The notes: generated by a model from the sequence alone, not told the origin. DNA of 64,000 bases from PNON01 sp964387025 (GCA_964387025.1 CAYLUZ010000001.1:558001-622000); one strand, 5' to 3'; positions 1 to 9,221 are shown, counted from the first letter of the stretch. Made by a program: numbers and translations.

Positions 1-1
1 G

Positions 2-649
2 CCCATATACTTAAAAATGCACCCTGATAACCTCCATGTGTACGGCTGGTTCGATGTACAGGGTAAACTCGAAGGATACATCCGGGCGATGCCGGATGAG
101 GATAACCCCAAAGAATTCCAGTGTGTGGAAGCCGTGGGAGATCCGCTGCAGGGATTGGCGGTGCTGGCTGAACTCTACCAGGGCAAAGAATATGAGAAAC
201 TGACCTGCTTCACCCTGCCGTACCTGCACCCCATGCTACAGTCCTTACGAAAAGGGGCAGTAATTGTCGAAGAACGGTATTTTGATATTTCCGGTTGGCG
301 GGTACGCATCATCAACCTGCAAAGAACCTTAACCAAACTCATCCCATTGTTCGAGAAACGGCTGGTAGAATCGCGATATGCAAATTGGCAGGGAAGCATG
401 CTGCTGGATGCCGGCTTTGTGAAAGCCAGCATCAACATGGATCAAGGAAGAGTCGAAATAACAGAAGATGGAATCTCAGAGAATGTACTCCGCGGAGGAG
501 CTGAAATTGCCCGCTTCCTGATCGGTTCGGATGAGGCGGATGAGATCATCCGCCAGGCAGAGATGGAATGCAGTGGTATATCCGTTGAGTTGGCACGAGT
601 GCTTTTTCCCAACCTGCACCCCATGATGAGCCAATGGGATGAGTATTAA
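2..649 (+). CDS. GNAT/Eis-like acetyltransferase, C-terminal part (5' truncated by window edge)
   Basis: The frame is open from base 2 to the stop at 649, so the gene most likely begins outside the window; the first internal ATG is at 17 and has no ribosome binding site. The readable 210 residues look like the back half of an Eis-type GNAT protein. A short beta-rich middle (GWFDVQGKLEGYIRAM) is followed by an SCP2-like C-terminal domain opening with ISGWRVRIINLQRTL and closing with GGAEIARFLIGSDEADE and a LFP-containing tail. In that family the C-terminal domain packs against the acetyltransferase fold. Substrate cannot be told. The assignment is by overall sequence pattern and is moderate; another SCP2-domain protein is the alternative. 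Confidence 0.5.
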   Translation, partial: PIYLKMHPDNLHVYGWFDVQGKLEGYIRAMPDEDNPKEFQCVEAVGDPLQGLAVLAELYQGKEYEKLTCFTLPYLHPMLQSLRKGAVIVEERYFDISGWRVRIINLQRTLTKLIPLFEKRLVESRYANWQGSMLLDAGFVKASINMDQGRVEITEDGISENVLRGGAEIARFLIGSDEADEIIRQAEMECSGISVELARVLFPNLHPMMSQWDEY

Positions 650-799
650 TTACCAGGCATTCCGCAAAACCTGGTTGGTCTTTACAAAACGTCAGGACTG
701 GTCATAATGAAGGTGGGTCGATCGCTACGCAGATGTGTTGGAGTGGGTTGATAACCATCCTGACCCTGGTGATTACTAGTAAGAGAGGAGTACATACTA

Positions 800-1672
800 A
801 TGCCATTTAATAGTAAATCCCGATTGGATTCATCACAGGTTGATGACCGGCGTGGCCGGAGAACAGGAACTGCAGTGGCCATCGGGGGCGGCGGAATCGG
901 CCTGGTGATCCTGGTGATTGCTTTGCTGACGGGAGTGAACCTCAACGATCTAATAGACGTAACCGGGCAGCAGCCATCGGCTTCGATTGATACCACCAGT
1001 GAGGTCAATAACCTTGCGGATAAATGCCAGACAGGGGCGGATGCAAATACCCAGCAGGATTGCCAGATCGTAGGATTTGTCAACAGCATCCAGGCATACT
1101 GGACTGAAGAATTTTCCAGCCAGGGAGCTGAATACACACCAGCCAAGACGGTCCTTTTTTCAGGATCAACCGATGGAGCATGCGGGTATGCATCTGCTGC
1201 AGTAGGTCCGTTTTACTGCCCAAATGACCAGCAGGTTTACCTCGACCTCAGCTTCTTTGAGGAGTTGCAAGCGCGTTTTGGCGCTCAAGGCGGTGCGTTC
1301 GCCGTAGCTTATGTTCTGGCTCACGAGTATGGCCATCACATCCAGGATCTGGCTGGTGTGCTTGACGCCTCGGGGAACTCTGGTGCCACTGGGCCTCAGA
1401 GCGCTTCAGTACAAACCGAACTCCAGGCTGATTGCCTGGCTGGCGTCTGGATGTTTCACGCTACTGAAACCGGGTATCTCACCCAACCGACAGAAGCGGA
1501 GATCGCTCAGAGTCTCGATGCGGCGGCATCTGTAGGCGACGATCGCATTCAGAACATGACCCAAGGTTATGTCTCCCCTGAATCATGGACGCATGGATCG
1601 TCTGAGCAGCGGCAGCAGGCTCTTATGACAGGGCTGCAGTCAGGTGACATCAATTCATGTGACGGGAATTGA
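800..1672 (+). CDS. YpfJ-type neutral zinc metallopeptidase
   Basis: 290 residues, the usual size for the YpfJ/KPN_02809 family. A short charged cytoplasmic N-terminus is followed by one glycine-rich membrane segment (about residues 27-45), then an extracytoplasmic domain. The zinc-binding helix HEYGH is at 175-179 and is followed by HIQDLAG. A second conserved block, ELQADCLAGVW (about 207-217), probably supplies the third zinc ligand; paired cysteines (76/88, 128/140) suit an exported domain. An AGAGGAG ribosome binding site precedes the ATG. It is a single gene with no clear operon partner. The family is recognised as a predicted peptidase, but its physiological substrate is not established. 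Confidence 0.88.
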   Translation: MPFNSKSRLDSSQVDDRRGRRTGTAVAIGGGGIGLVILVIALLTGVNLNDLIDVTGQQPSASIDTTSEVNNLADKCQTGADANTQQDCQIVGFVNSIQAYWTEEFSSQGAEYTPAKTVLFSGSTDGACGYASAAVGPFYCPNDQQVYLDLSFFEELQARFGAQGGAFAVAYVLAHEYGHHIQDLAGVLDASGNSGATGPQSASVQTELQADCLAGVWMFHATETGYLTQPTEAEIAQSLDAAASVGDDRIQNMTQGYVSPESWTHGSSEQRQQALMTGLQSGDINSCDGN

Positions 1673-1786
1673 ACCCACCTTGGAATACCTTTAATATAAC
1701 CTGGTTTACGCTTACATAAGCTGTCGGGGTGTAATTGAGAACTCGTTCCAGCTTAGATTGCGTAATTTAGTACGAATGGAAACCTT

Positions 1787-2203
1787 ATGAATAATTCGAT
1801 CAATTGGAACCAGGCAATTATTGATGAGTTTCGGGCTAACTCAGGCAAGGTTGGCGGTAGGTTTGCTGGTAGAACTTTGCTTATTCTCCATACAGTTGGA
1901 GCAAAAAGCGGACAAGAACGAATCAATCCGACTACTTATGTCATGGATAGTGATCGGCTCGTGATCATTGCATCTAAAGGTGGCGCTCCGACCAATCCGG
2001 ATTGGTACTTCAACATTCTTGCCAATCCATTAGTTACGGTGGAAGTTGGCAGAGAGAAATTCCAGGCTCGGGCAGAAATTATGCAAGAGCCGGAACGGAC
2101 CCGATTATTCTCCTTAATGGTTGGTATGATGCCCGGTTTTGCGGATTACCAGCAGAAAACAACACGTGTTATCCCGGTGATTACATTAACACGAATAAAA
2201 TGA
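1787..2203 (+). CDS. DDN-like deazaflavin (F420)-dependent nitroreductase family protein
   Basis: 138 residues with the pattern of the DDN/Rv3547-type split-barrel family: GRFAGRTLLILHTVGAKSG near the N-terminus, then a strand with RINPTTYV, then GGAPTNPDWYFNILANP, the block that contacts the deazaflavin cofactor in characterised members. Family members use reduced F420 to reduce quinones or nitro compounds. Whether this organism makes F420 cannot be judged from the window. The gene stands alone between a peptidase and a 340-base gap. No Shine-Dalgarno sequence is evident before the ATG. Family assignment is firm; the substrate is unknown. Confidence 0.82.
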   Translation: MNNSINWNQAIIDEFRANSGKVGGRFAGRTLLILHTVGAKSGQERINPTTYVMDSDRLVIIASKGGAPTNPDWYFNILANPLVTVEVGREKFQARAEIMQEPERTRLFSLMVGMMPGFADYQQKTTRVIPVITLTRIK

Positions 2204-2544
2204 TCACTATATCGAAATGATTCCCACGGTAAGGTTAACTTTTACTTTAGGGTAAATGGGTAAAATATAAAATGAGGGGGAAAAGGCATTGTTGAAGCTA
2301 TAGGGGCGAATCTTAGCAGCACATAATCCTATGTAACCACGCCAGGGACTGCAATTGAGTTAAGCCAAAAGCAGAATGCGGAAAACAATCTCAATTGACA
2401 TGTTTACTTTCCCGCAGCATTTGGTAAGTGTAATGCGTCCCAATATTTATTTAAAACGAAATGTAAAAAATACTTGACATAATGTATAGTACGAGATACT
2501 ATATGTACATCAAATAATACATATAATAAAGGAGTATATCAAAC
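2204..2544. other. Intergenic region with inverted repeat and promoter
   Basis: No gene is visible in these 341 bases. An inverted repeat CAATTGAG (2352-2359) / CTCAATTG (2390-2397) with a 30-base gap lies in the middle. The last 75 bases hold the promoter described separately. The rest is AT-rich and without clear signals. Confidence 0.5.
2474..2503 (+). promoter_or_regulatory. Sigma-70-type promoter with overlapping operator-like palindrome
   Basis: TTGACA (2474-2479), a 17-base spacer and TACTAT (2497-2502) form a near-consensus promoter ahead of the membrane-protein/XRE pair. A perfect inverted repeat, TATAGTA-CGAGA-TACTATA (2485-2491 and 2497-2503), covers the spacer and the -10 box. 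A repressor bound there would block polymerase. The XRE regulator encoded by the second gene is the natural candidate (inference). Confidence 0.7.
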
Positions 2545-3051
2545 ATGTCTTACCAGGAAAAAAGAACAATAACAAACATGATCACAATGGCTTTGGTCTT
2601 AGGAGCATATTGCATTTATGCATTCGGAAAATATCAGGCTGGTGCGGTTGCAGCAGGTGACCTGAAATTCTGGGCAACCACCATGCTCATATTCATCGGT
2701 ATTGGGATCGCAGCTGGGATTGTCATCCAGATCGTATTTCACATTCTGCTTTCGATAGCGATAGCTGTAAAAGAAAAAGTGATGGATGTCAATTGTGATG
2801 ACAAGGATATTGAAAGATCCATTAAAGTTGAAATGGTTGAAGATGAAATGGATAAGCTGATCAATCAAAAGTCCATGATGGCAGGTTTTTCTATTGCCGG
2901 ATTTGGATTTATTGCAGGTCTTGTCTCCCTGCTCTTAAACTATCCTCCGATGGTCATGCTCAATATTATGTTCATATCCTTCAGTGCCGGTTCGGTATTG
3001 GAAGGATTTGTCCAATTGTATTTCTATAGAAGGGGTATTGCCCATGGCTAA
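2545..3051 (+). CDS. Four-helix membrane protein (DUF2178-like), partner of XRE regulator
   Basis: 168 residues with four predicted membrane helices: two near the N-terminus (about 10-30 and 43-70), a charged cytoplasmic stretch (KEKVMDVNCDDKDIERSIKVE region), then two more (about 113-135 and 138-158). The layout resembles the DUF2178-type proteins often encoded with a small XRE-family regulator. An AAGGAG site lies 11 bases before the ATG. The downstream regulator gene overlaps its end by 8 bases, so the two are one transcript. Function is unknown; a role as membrane sensor or target for the regulator is only an inference from the pairing. Confidence 0.65.
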   Translation: MSYQEKRTITNMITMALVLGAYCIYAFGKYQAGAVAAGDLKFWATTMLIFIGIGIAAGIVIQIVFHILLSIAIAVKEKVMDVNCDDKDIERSIKVEMVEDEMDKLINQKSMMAGFSIAGFGFIAGLVSLLLNYPPMVMLNIMFISFSAGSVLEGFVQLYFYRRGIAHG

Positions 3052-3268
3052 AAAAATTGAGATCACAAACAATATCCGAAAATTACGTTTTTTTGCGAAT
3101 GAAATGACGCAGCAGGACCTTGCCGAAAAAGCCGGCGCATCCAGGCAGACCATCATCGCAATTGAAGCCGGAAAATACTCACCCTCCTTGGAACTCGCCT
3201 TCAAAATTGCTGATGCCTTCGGTGTCAATATCAATGAAGTTTTCAATTACGAAGTGAAAGGTAATTAA
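3044..3268 (+). CDS. XRE-family transcriptional regulator (YozG-like)
   Basis: 74 residues, almost entirely one helix-turn-helix domain: NIRKLRFFANEMTQQDLAEK, then AGASRQTIIAIEAGKYSPS and LAFKIADAFGVNINEVF. I chose the ATG at 3044 (protein starting MAKKIEITNN) because an AGAAGGGG site stands at the right distance; an upstream in-frame ATG at 2984 lies inside the preceding gene. It overlaps that gene by 8 bases, so translation is probably coupled. Small stand-alone XRE proteins of this kind generally bind palindromic operators as dimers, and a palindrome sits on the promoter of this transcript, so autorepression is plausible. Confidence 0.85.
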   Translation: MAKKIEITNNIRKLRFFANEMTQQDLAEKAGASRQTIIAIEAGKYSPSLELAFKIADAFGVNINEVFNYEVKGN

Positions 3269-3272
3269 GTAC

Positions 3273-3968
3273 ATGGCAACCAAAATAAACAAAGTATGTA
3301 TCATAGGAGCCTCCGGAAAGCTTGGGCAGTACATGGTGCAGCACGCATTGGAAAAAGGTTACCATGTGGTAGGAGTATGCAGGGAACGAAGTGTCAGTAA
3401 GCTGGACGCGTTCAAGACACGTATGACCATCATTCCCGGACCAACGAATGACCCACGGGTCATCAAGCAGGCGGTCGAAGGTTGTGATGGAGTGCTCACA
3501 GTTTTGGTCCCCTGGGGAGCCAACCACTATGCTTCAGGGACAGCCCAGGCTGTTCTTGACCATGCCCGACCAGAGGCAAGACTCATCTTTTCATGCGGCT
3601 GGCATATCACCCGTGACGGTAAGGATGTATATCCGCAATCATTGAAGAATCAGGAGAATATTGGCCGCTGGTTAGGACGACTGACCCATTTGGTTGATAT
3701 CGATGACCAGTTGGAAGCGTGCCGCCGGATCTTTGCCAGTGACTCGAGGTGGACTGTTGTGCGGGGAAGCGATCTCATGGAAGGAGAGAGCCAGGGCTTA
3801 CCGGTGTGGAGCAGGCATGTGGGTGACCCGATCCTTGCGAGCAATATAACCCACCGGGTAGATTATGCCCTTTTCATGGTGGCGGCGCTGGAGAATGATG
3901 AACTTGTCCACGAGGCACCAGCAATTGTAGGGTGCCAGACCCCCTCAGCCCTTGCTTACAGGGCGTGA
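3273..3968 (+). CDS. NmrA-like / SDR-type NAD(P)-binding protein
   Basis: 231 residues beginning with a Rossmann motif, KVCIIGASGKLGQYMV (GxxGxxG), followed by alternating strands and helices typical of atypical short-chain dehydrogenases of the NmrA/NAD(P)H-binding group. It starts 4 bases after the XRE gene stop with an AAAGG site, so it may be the third gene of that transcript. The canonical YxxxK catalytic pair is not obvious, so a redox-sensing or isomerase-type role is as likely as dehydrogenase activity. Substrate unknown. Confidence 0.7.
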   Translation: MATKINKVCIIGASGKLGQYMVQHALEKGYHVVGVCRERSVSKLDAFKTRMTIIPGPTNDPRVIKQAVEGCDGVLTVLVPWGANHYASGTAQAVLDHARPEARLIFSCGWHITRDGKDVYPQSLKNQENIGRWLGRLTHLVDIDDQLEACRRIFASDSRWTVVRGSDLMEGESQGLPVWSRHVGDPILASNITHRVDYALFMVAALENDELVHEAPAIVGCQTPSALAYRA

Positions 3969-4040
3969 CAAAAATTGTTATATTCGGAAAAATTTCAGTA
4001 GGCCGTTGCCCACTATAATAAAAAAATTTGGAGATGTTAT

Positions 4041-4979
4041 ATGAAAGCAGTTGTTTACAATAGAAGGAATTCCCCCGAAATCCTAGTGATGAGGGAAGTT
4101 GAAAAACCTGTTCCCCAGGACAATGAGGTTTTGGTAAAAATCCATGCAGTATCCTTGAATGCTGCTGATTATCGTTCAATGCAGATGGGAATTATCCCAA
4201 AAAGGAAGATCTTCGGAGCAGACATCGCAGGCCGGGTCGAAAAGGTCGGAAAAAATATTGAAAATTTCAAAGTAGGGGATGAAGTATTCGGAGATATCGC
4301 AAGAGCCGGATTCGGAGGTTTAGCCGAGTATGCTGTTGCACCCGAACTATTTTTGGCATTGAAACCTTCCAATGTATCTTTTGAAGATGCTGCAGCCATA
4401 CCTATGGCGTCAGTCACAGCATTGCAGGCATTACGTGACCTGGGGAACATCCAAAAGGGTCAAAATGTGCTGATCTGTGGGGCAGGTGGTGGTGTAGGTA
4501 ATTTTGCAGTTCAACTGGCAAAATACTTAGGGGCGGAAGTGACAGCAGTATGCAGTAAAGAAAATGCAGATATTGTCCGGTCTATTGGAGCGGATATTGT
4601 CCTTGACTATAAAGAAGAAGATTTTACTAAAAGTGGCAAACATTACGATCTTGTGCTGGCTGTAAATGGTAACCATTCGCTCTTCGCATATAGACGTACA
4701 TTAACATCACATGGCGTTTTTGTGATGGCAGGTGGGTCTCTAACCCAGTTATTCAGCACCATTATATTTGGATCTCTGTTGTCGATCGGCAGCAAAAAAA
4801 TTCGGCACCTTTCCACGAAACATAACAGGAAGGATCTGGAGCTGGTAATGAAGCTGGTCGAAGAAGGAAAGGTCAAACCCATCATTGACAGGCGCTACCC
4901 GCTTCAAAAGACAGGTGAAGCTATGCGTTATCTCAGCAAAGGGCATGCTCGCGGAAAAGTCATTATTAAGGTCATATAA
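4041..4979 (+). CDS. MDR-family NAD(P)-dependent oxidoreductase (quinone-reductase-like)
   Basis: 312 residues with the medium-chain dehydrogenase/reductase layout: an N-terminal GroES-like fold (MKAVVYNRRNSPEILVMREV), GADIAGRVEKVGKNI at the domain junction, then a Rossmann domain with GAGGGVGNFAVQLAKYLGAEV as nucleotide-binding loop. The zinc-ligand pattern of classical alcohol dehydrogenases is missing, which points to the zinc-free quinone oxidoreductase branch. A GGAG site precedes the ATG, and a TATAAT (4014-4019) lies upstream with no convincing -35 box. It is a paralogue of the gene at 9222-10190. Substrate unknown. Confidence 0.85.
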   Translation: MKAVVYNRRNSPEILVMREVEKPVPQDNEVLVKIHAVSLNAADYRSMQMGIIPKRKIFGADIAGRVEKVGKNIENFKVGDEVFGDIARAGFGGLAEYAVAPELFLALKPSNVSFEDAAAIPMASVTALQALRDLGNIQKGQNVLICGAGGGVGNFAVQLAKYLGAEVTAVCSKENADIVRSIGADIVLDYKEEDFTKSGKHYDLVLAVNGNHSLFAYRRTLTSHGVFVMAGGSLTQLFSTIIFGSLLSIGSKKIRHLSTKHNRKDLELVMKLVEEGKVKPIIDRRYPLQKTGEAMRYLSKGHARGKVIIKVI

Positions 4980-5218
4980 TCGGAAGGAAGGTACGAAGCG
5001 CAGTATACGTTTTCCATGTGCTGTCACTGAATGTTTGGTAGAGAGGGTTCGCTTGGATTCCGGGGATCTTCGCGGATCTTCTCCATTTTTCTTTTAGAAA
5101 GCTTTCCACTCAGTTTCTCTTTGGGGATGATATTGCGAAATTGGGGTGAACAGATGCTATTGAATATTTTGAATAGTTTCGCGGAGGTAAAACAGGGTAA
5201 GAAAAATTTAGTGAGTTG

Positions 5219-5224
5219 TATAAT
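5219..5224 (+). promoter_or_regulatory. Candidate -10 box for a leaderless transcript
   Basis: TATAAT ends 6 bases before the ATG at 5231, with no ribosome binding site in between. A transcript initiated from this box would begin at or next to the start codon. No good -35 element is seen, so the call is tentative. Confidence 0.4.
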
Positions 5225-5230
5225 TGACTC

Positions 5231-7942
5231 ATGTCCACCCCCATTCTGACGACAAAACTATATATTCCTTTGCCTCGACACAAGACAGTCCTTCGCCCTC
5301 GTTTGATCGAGCAACTGAATGAGGGTCTTCACCATAAACTGATCCTTATTTCTGCTCCCGCAGGCTTTGGAAAGACCACACTGGTCAGCGAATGGCTCGC
5401 AGGCTGTCAGCAGCCATGCGCCTGGTTATCACTTGATGAAGCGGATAACGACCTAACCACCTTTCTGACGTACCTCGTTGTTGCGCTACAGACAATCGAT
5501 ATAAATCTTGGAAAAGATTTGTTGGCTGTTCTACATTCACCGCAACCCCAATCAACATCCACTGAAACCCTTCTGACAGAATTGGTCAATGAAATATCAA
5601 CTTTCCCGAACAATTTCATTCTTGTCCTGGACGATTACCATATGATCGATTCTGAACCAGTCGACCATGCCCTCACCTATCTGCTCGATCACCTTCCACT
5701 TCAGATGCACCTGGTTATCACCACTCGCGAGGATCCCTCCCTGCCACTGCCCCGCTATCGCGTACAAGGGCTATTGACTGAAGTGCGCGCCTCTGATCTA
5801 CGCTTTACACCTGAGGAAGCCAGTGCATTTCTTAACCAATTAATGAACCTTAACCTCTCGGTGGAAAACGTCGTTGCCCTCGAGATTCGCACTGAAGGGT
5901 GGATCGCCGGGTTGCAGCTGGCCGCTTTATCCATGCAGGGGCGGAAAGACATCGCCAGTTTTATTCAGGCATTCACAGGCAGTCATCGTTATGTGCTGGA
6001 CTATCTGGTCGAAGAAGTTCTTCAGCACCAGTCTGAACATATACGCAGTTTCTTACTGCAAACCGCGATCCTCGACCAGTTTTGTGCTGCTTTGTGCAAT
6101 GCTGTCACTGGACGGGAAGATGGCAAAGAAATGTTGGAAATCCTGGAACGCAGCAACCTGTTTGTTGTCCCGCTTGATGATAAGCGCCAGTGGTATCGAT
6201 ATCATCATCTTTTTGCCGATGTGCTGCAGGCGCACTTATTGGAGGCACTACCTGAGCAGGTAACCAGCCTGCACAAGCGGGCAAGCGCGTGGTATGAGCA
6301 AAACGGTCTGCGATCCGATGCCATCCGCCACGCGCTGGCTGCAAAGGACTTCGAGTATGCAGCCGGCCTGATCGAACTGGCCAGGCCGGCGATGGATCTC
6401 GGTTATCAATCCTCCACCTGGCTAGGATGGGTCAAAGCACTGCCTGACGGGTTGGTCCGTACCCGGCCTGTGCTCAGTATGGGCTATGGCTGGGCGTTAT
6501 TGGATGGCGGCGAGCTGGAAGCCAGCGAGGCTCGGTTGCAAGATGCTGAACGCTTGCTGAATGAGCCGACTGACAAGTTCGTTGTAGTGGATAATGAACA
6601 ATTTCGCTCACTGCCAGCTTCGATCGCAACCGCCAGAGCCTACCGCTCCCTGGCGCTTGGCGATGTCGCTGGCACTGTAAAGTATGCCCGGCTGGCGCTC
6701 GAACTCACCCCCGAAGATGACCAGGTCAGGTACCTACAGGCTACCTCGCTTCTGGGGCTAGCTGAGTATACAAGTGGGGACCTGGAAGCAGCGGAGCGTT
6801 CCCTGTCTGAATTTTGCCTGAATCTTCAGAAAACAGGTGAAATCCCTACCCTGATAGGGATTACATTTCTCCTGGCCGATATCAGAGTGACGCTGGGACG
6901 CTTGCATGAAGCCAAAAGCAGTTATCAGCAATCGATACAGCTCACGACCGGCAAGGGCGAACTCATGCCGATTGGAACGGCAGATTTATATCGCGGTCTT
7001 GGTGAACTTTACATTCAATGGGATGACTTGGAATCGACTTCACATTATTTGCAGATCAGTCAGAAACTGGGCGAACAGACAGAATTGACTGACTGGAAGT
7101 ATCGACTATGCCTATCTCAGGCATGTTTGAAAGAGGCACAGGGAGACCTGAATGGTGCCCTCATTTTACTGGACGAGGCCGAGCGTGTTCATATTCGTGG
7201 TCCTCTACCTGATGTACGTCCCGTCACGGCTATGAAGGTGAGAATATGGCTCAAGCAAGGCAAGCTGTCTGATGCCAAACGGTGGGCGAGTGAGCAGAAA
7301 CTTTCAGTGGATGATGACTTGAGTTTCATACGTGAATTTGAATATATCACGCTAGCCCGCGTGCTTATTGCCACTGGTAAAAACGATCGAGAGTCTGGTT
7401 CCTTAGACGACGCTACCCTGCTGCTGGGACGCCTCCTGCAAGAGGCAGAAACTTGCGGTCGGATGGGCATCGTCATCCAAATCTTATTATTACAAGCCCT
7501 CGCGTACCAGGCGCAAGATAAATGCTCCGACTCACTTATAATGCTTGAGCGGGCCTTATTTCTGGCCGAGCCGGAAGGTTATATACGCATCTTTGTGGAT
7601 GAAGGCGAGCCGATGCGGTTGTTGATTGCAGAGCAATCGAGCAATCGAGACCATCCGCTTCACGGTTATGTAATGAAACTCCTGGCAGCCTTTACAAAAC
7701 CAGTTGATGTGGAAAAATCGGTAGGCATACATAAGAAAACAGACATGCTGGATCCTTTGAGCGAACGTGAATTGGAAGTCCTCAAACTGCTTAGAAGCGA
7801 ATTGACCGGTCCTGAAATTGCCAAACAGCTAATTGTTTCGCTTAACACCTTTCGCACCCACACAAAGAATATTTTCACCAAATTGGGAGTCAGCAACCGG
7901 CGAGCGGCTGTCAGCCGTGCAGAGGAACTCGATCTATTCTAG
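5231..7942 (+). CDS. LuxR-family MalT-type ATP-dependent transcriptional activator
   Basis: 903 residues, the length expected for MalT/LAL-type STAND regulators. The N-terminal NTPase has Walker A APAGFGKTT at 42-50 and a Walker B-like LVLDDYH at 131-137. A winged-helix and TPR-rich sensor region fills about 300-820. The C-terminus is a LuxR-type helix-turn-helix (about 840-903: LSERELEVLKLL, then EIAKQLIVSLNTFRTHTKNI). In this class an inducer and ATP drive oligomerisation and activation of transcription. The gene is monocistronic and is closed by a strong terminator. The effector is unknown; the membrane proteins and MDR enzyme just downstream are candidate targets. Confidence 0.92.
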   Translation: MSTPILTTKLYIPLPRHKTVLRPRLIEQLNEGLHHKLILISAPAGFGKTTLVSEWLAGCQQPCAWLSLDEADNDLTTFLTYLVVALQTIDINLGKDLLAVLHSPQPQSTSTETLLTELVNEISTFPNNFILVLDDYHMIDSEPVDHALTYLLDHLPLQMHLVITTREDPSLPLPRYRVQGLLTEVRASDLRFTPEEASAFLNQLMNLNLSVENVVALEIRTEGWIAGLQLAALSMQGRKDIASFIQAFTGSHRYVLDYLVEEVLQHQSEHIRSFLLQTAILDQFCAALCNAVTGREDGKEMLEILERSNLFVVPLDDKRQWYRYHHLFADVLQAHLLEALPEQVTSLHKRASAWYEQNGLRSDAIRHALAAKDFEYAAGLIELARPAMDLGYQSSTWLGWVKALPDGLVRTRPVLSMGYGWALLDGGELEASEARLQDAERLLNEPTDKFVVVDNEQFRSLPASIATARAYRSLALGDVAGTVKYARLALELTPEDDQVRYLQATSLLGLAEYTSGDLEAAERSLSEFCLNLQKTGEIPTLIGITFLLADIRVTLGRLHEAKSSYQQSIQLTTGKGELMPIGTADLYRGLGELYIQWDDLESTSHYLQISQKLGEQTELTDWKYRLCLSQACLKEAQGDLNGALILLDEAERVHIRGPLPDVRPVTAMKVRIWLKQGKLSDAKRWASEQKLSVDDDLSFIREFEYITLARVLIATGKNDRESGSLDDATLLLGRLLQEAETCGRMGIVIQILLLQALAYQAQDKCSDSLIMLERALFLAEPEGYIRIFVDEGEPMRLLIAEQSSNRDHPLHGYVMKLLAAFTKPVDVEKSVGIHKKTDMLDPLSERELEVLKLLRSELTGPEIAKQLIVSLNTFRTHTKNIFTKLGVSNRRAAVSRAEELDLF

Positions 7943-7962
7943 CTGACCATAATCACCAGTCC

Positions 7963-8009
7963 AGTCCCTTCAGGTGTCACAATCCACCTGAAGGGACTTT
8001 TTTATTTTC
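7963..8009 (+). terminator. Rho-independent terminator of the MalT-type regulator gene
   Basis: A perfect 14-bp stem (7963-7976 pairing with 7985-7998, core GTCCCTTCAGGTG), an 8-base loop and a T-rich tail (7998-8007) follow the stop codon by 20 bases. Confidence 0.95.
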
Positions 8010-8114
8010 GACAATGAATCACCATATCAATCACATCACATGGTGATGACAGCTCACCACCTCAGGCAGTATCCTATGGCAGATCAACCATGAGAGAAAG
8101 AATTGAGACATTAA

Positions 8115-8366
8115 ATGATTGAGAAACCGAATTCGAATAAACAGTATTGCGAAATCCGATTAAAGGGACACCTGGATTCTCGTTGGGTGGTGTGGTTTGA
8201 CGGCCTGGACATCACGCTGGAAGAAAATGGCAGCACACTTCTGAGTGGGTATTTGGCCGATCAGGCTGCCCTGCACGGCTTACTCAAAAAAGTACGTGAT
8301 GTGGGTTTACCCTTGCTCTCAGTAAAAAATGACGTGCCAAATAATAAGGAGGTTAACGAAGAATAG
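8115..8366 (+). CDS. Small conserved protein of unknown function
   Basis: 83 residues, soluble, no signal peptide. The pattern EIRLKGHLDSRWVVWFDGL followed by ITLEENGSTLLSGYL and DQAALHGLLKKVRDVGLPLL is, to my recollection, that of a small uncharacterised family found often beside large LuxR/MalT regulators. Its ATG has no strong ribosome binding site. It lies 110 bases after the terminator of the MalT-type gene. The function cannot be stated; the size and strand-rich pattern would fit a ligand-binding or partner protein. Confidence 0.6.
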   Translation: MIEKPNSNKQYCEIRLKGHLDSRWVVWFDGLDITLEENGSTLLSGYLADQAALHGLLKKVRDVGLPLLSVKNDVPNNKEVNEE

Positions 8367-8448
8367 TTCATATTTTTGTTTAACCTTCATAAAGCAGTTA
8401 ATGAAACCAGAAAAATCAAAATAATATAAATAAAAAGGAGTAATAAAA

Positions 8449-9111
8449 ATGAAATCGTTACAGAAATTTGGTGGTTTTGCAGCACTTTATATGGCTTTGG
8501 CGCACTTGATGGGATTAATTATCTTCATTGTTATTCTGGATTACATCAGCATAACCGATTTAGCTCAGAAGGTCGCCATGAACGTCAACAACCAGGCTGT
8601 CGTTTTTTCAACCAACCTGCTTATGTATGTTTTCTTTGGCTTTTTTCTGATCGTATTTTCACTCGCTTTGTATAACAGATTGAAAGCTGGCGCATCCGCA
8701 CTTATTCAAGTGGCTACCGTGATTGGGATTATCTGGGCCGGCTCATTGATCGCCAGCGGTATGGTCGCGAATGCTGCCCTCACCTCAGTTGTTGCAATCA
8801 ATGTTACTGACCCAACCCAGGCTGCCTTGACCTGGCAGGGAATTGAACCCGTAATTGATGGACTGGGCAATGCAAATGGTGAAATATTGGGTGGCCTTAT
8901 GACATTATTGATCAGCCTGGCTGCCCTGCGGGCTGGTGAATTTCCCAAGGGTTTGAATATCCTCGGTTTGGCGGTTGGATCTGTGGGCATCATCTCACTT
9001 GTCCCAGTGCTAACCGGCATGCTGGGTCCAGTTTTTGGTTTGACCCAGATCATCTGGTTCATCTGGATGGGAATTGTGCTAATACGCAGCAGTAAAAGCA
9101 TGGCAGCTTAA
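8449..9111 (+). CDS. DUF4386-like multi-pass membrane protein
   Basis: 220 residues with about six hydrophobic helices (roughly 8-32, 50-75, 85-112, 140-160, 165-185, 190-213), arranged as in the DUF4386 family of small bacterial membrane proteins. A good AAAAAGGAG site stands before the ATG. It belongs to the block following the MalT-type regulator, with a second DUF4386 protein at 10225-10938 and an MDR enzyme between them. Function unknown. Confidence 0.65.
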   Translation: MKSLQKFGGFAALYMALAHLMGLIIFIVILDYISITDLAQKVAMNVNNQAVVFSTNLLMYVFFGFFLIVFSLALYNRLKAGASALIQVATVIGIIWAGSLIASGMVANAALTSVVAINVTDPTQAALTWQGIEPVIDGLGNANGEILGGLMTLLISLAALRAGEFPKGLNILGLAVGSVGIISLVPVLTGMLGPVFGLTQIIWFIWMGIVLIRSSKSMAA

Positions 9112-9151
9112 TACAAACAGCCTTTTTGATTTCAAGGTAAGACTGTAAACA

Positions 9152-9192
9152 GGAGTATTGGAGAGAATGACTCTCAACCTCTCCAATACTCC
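9152..9192 (+). terminator. Strong hairpin between membrane protein and MDR genes
   Basis: A perfect 14-bp inverted repeat, GGAGTATTGGAGAG (9152-9165) and CTCTCCAATACTCC (9179-9192), encloses a 13-base loop. The following ATTTAT is only a weak T-tract, so it may be a terminator, a partial terminator or an mRNA-stabilising stem. Confidence 0.65.
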
Positions 9193-9221
9193 ATTTATGA
9201 AAAGTAATTATGGAGAAAAAC

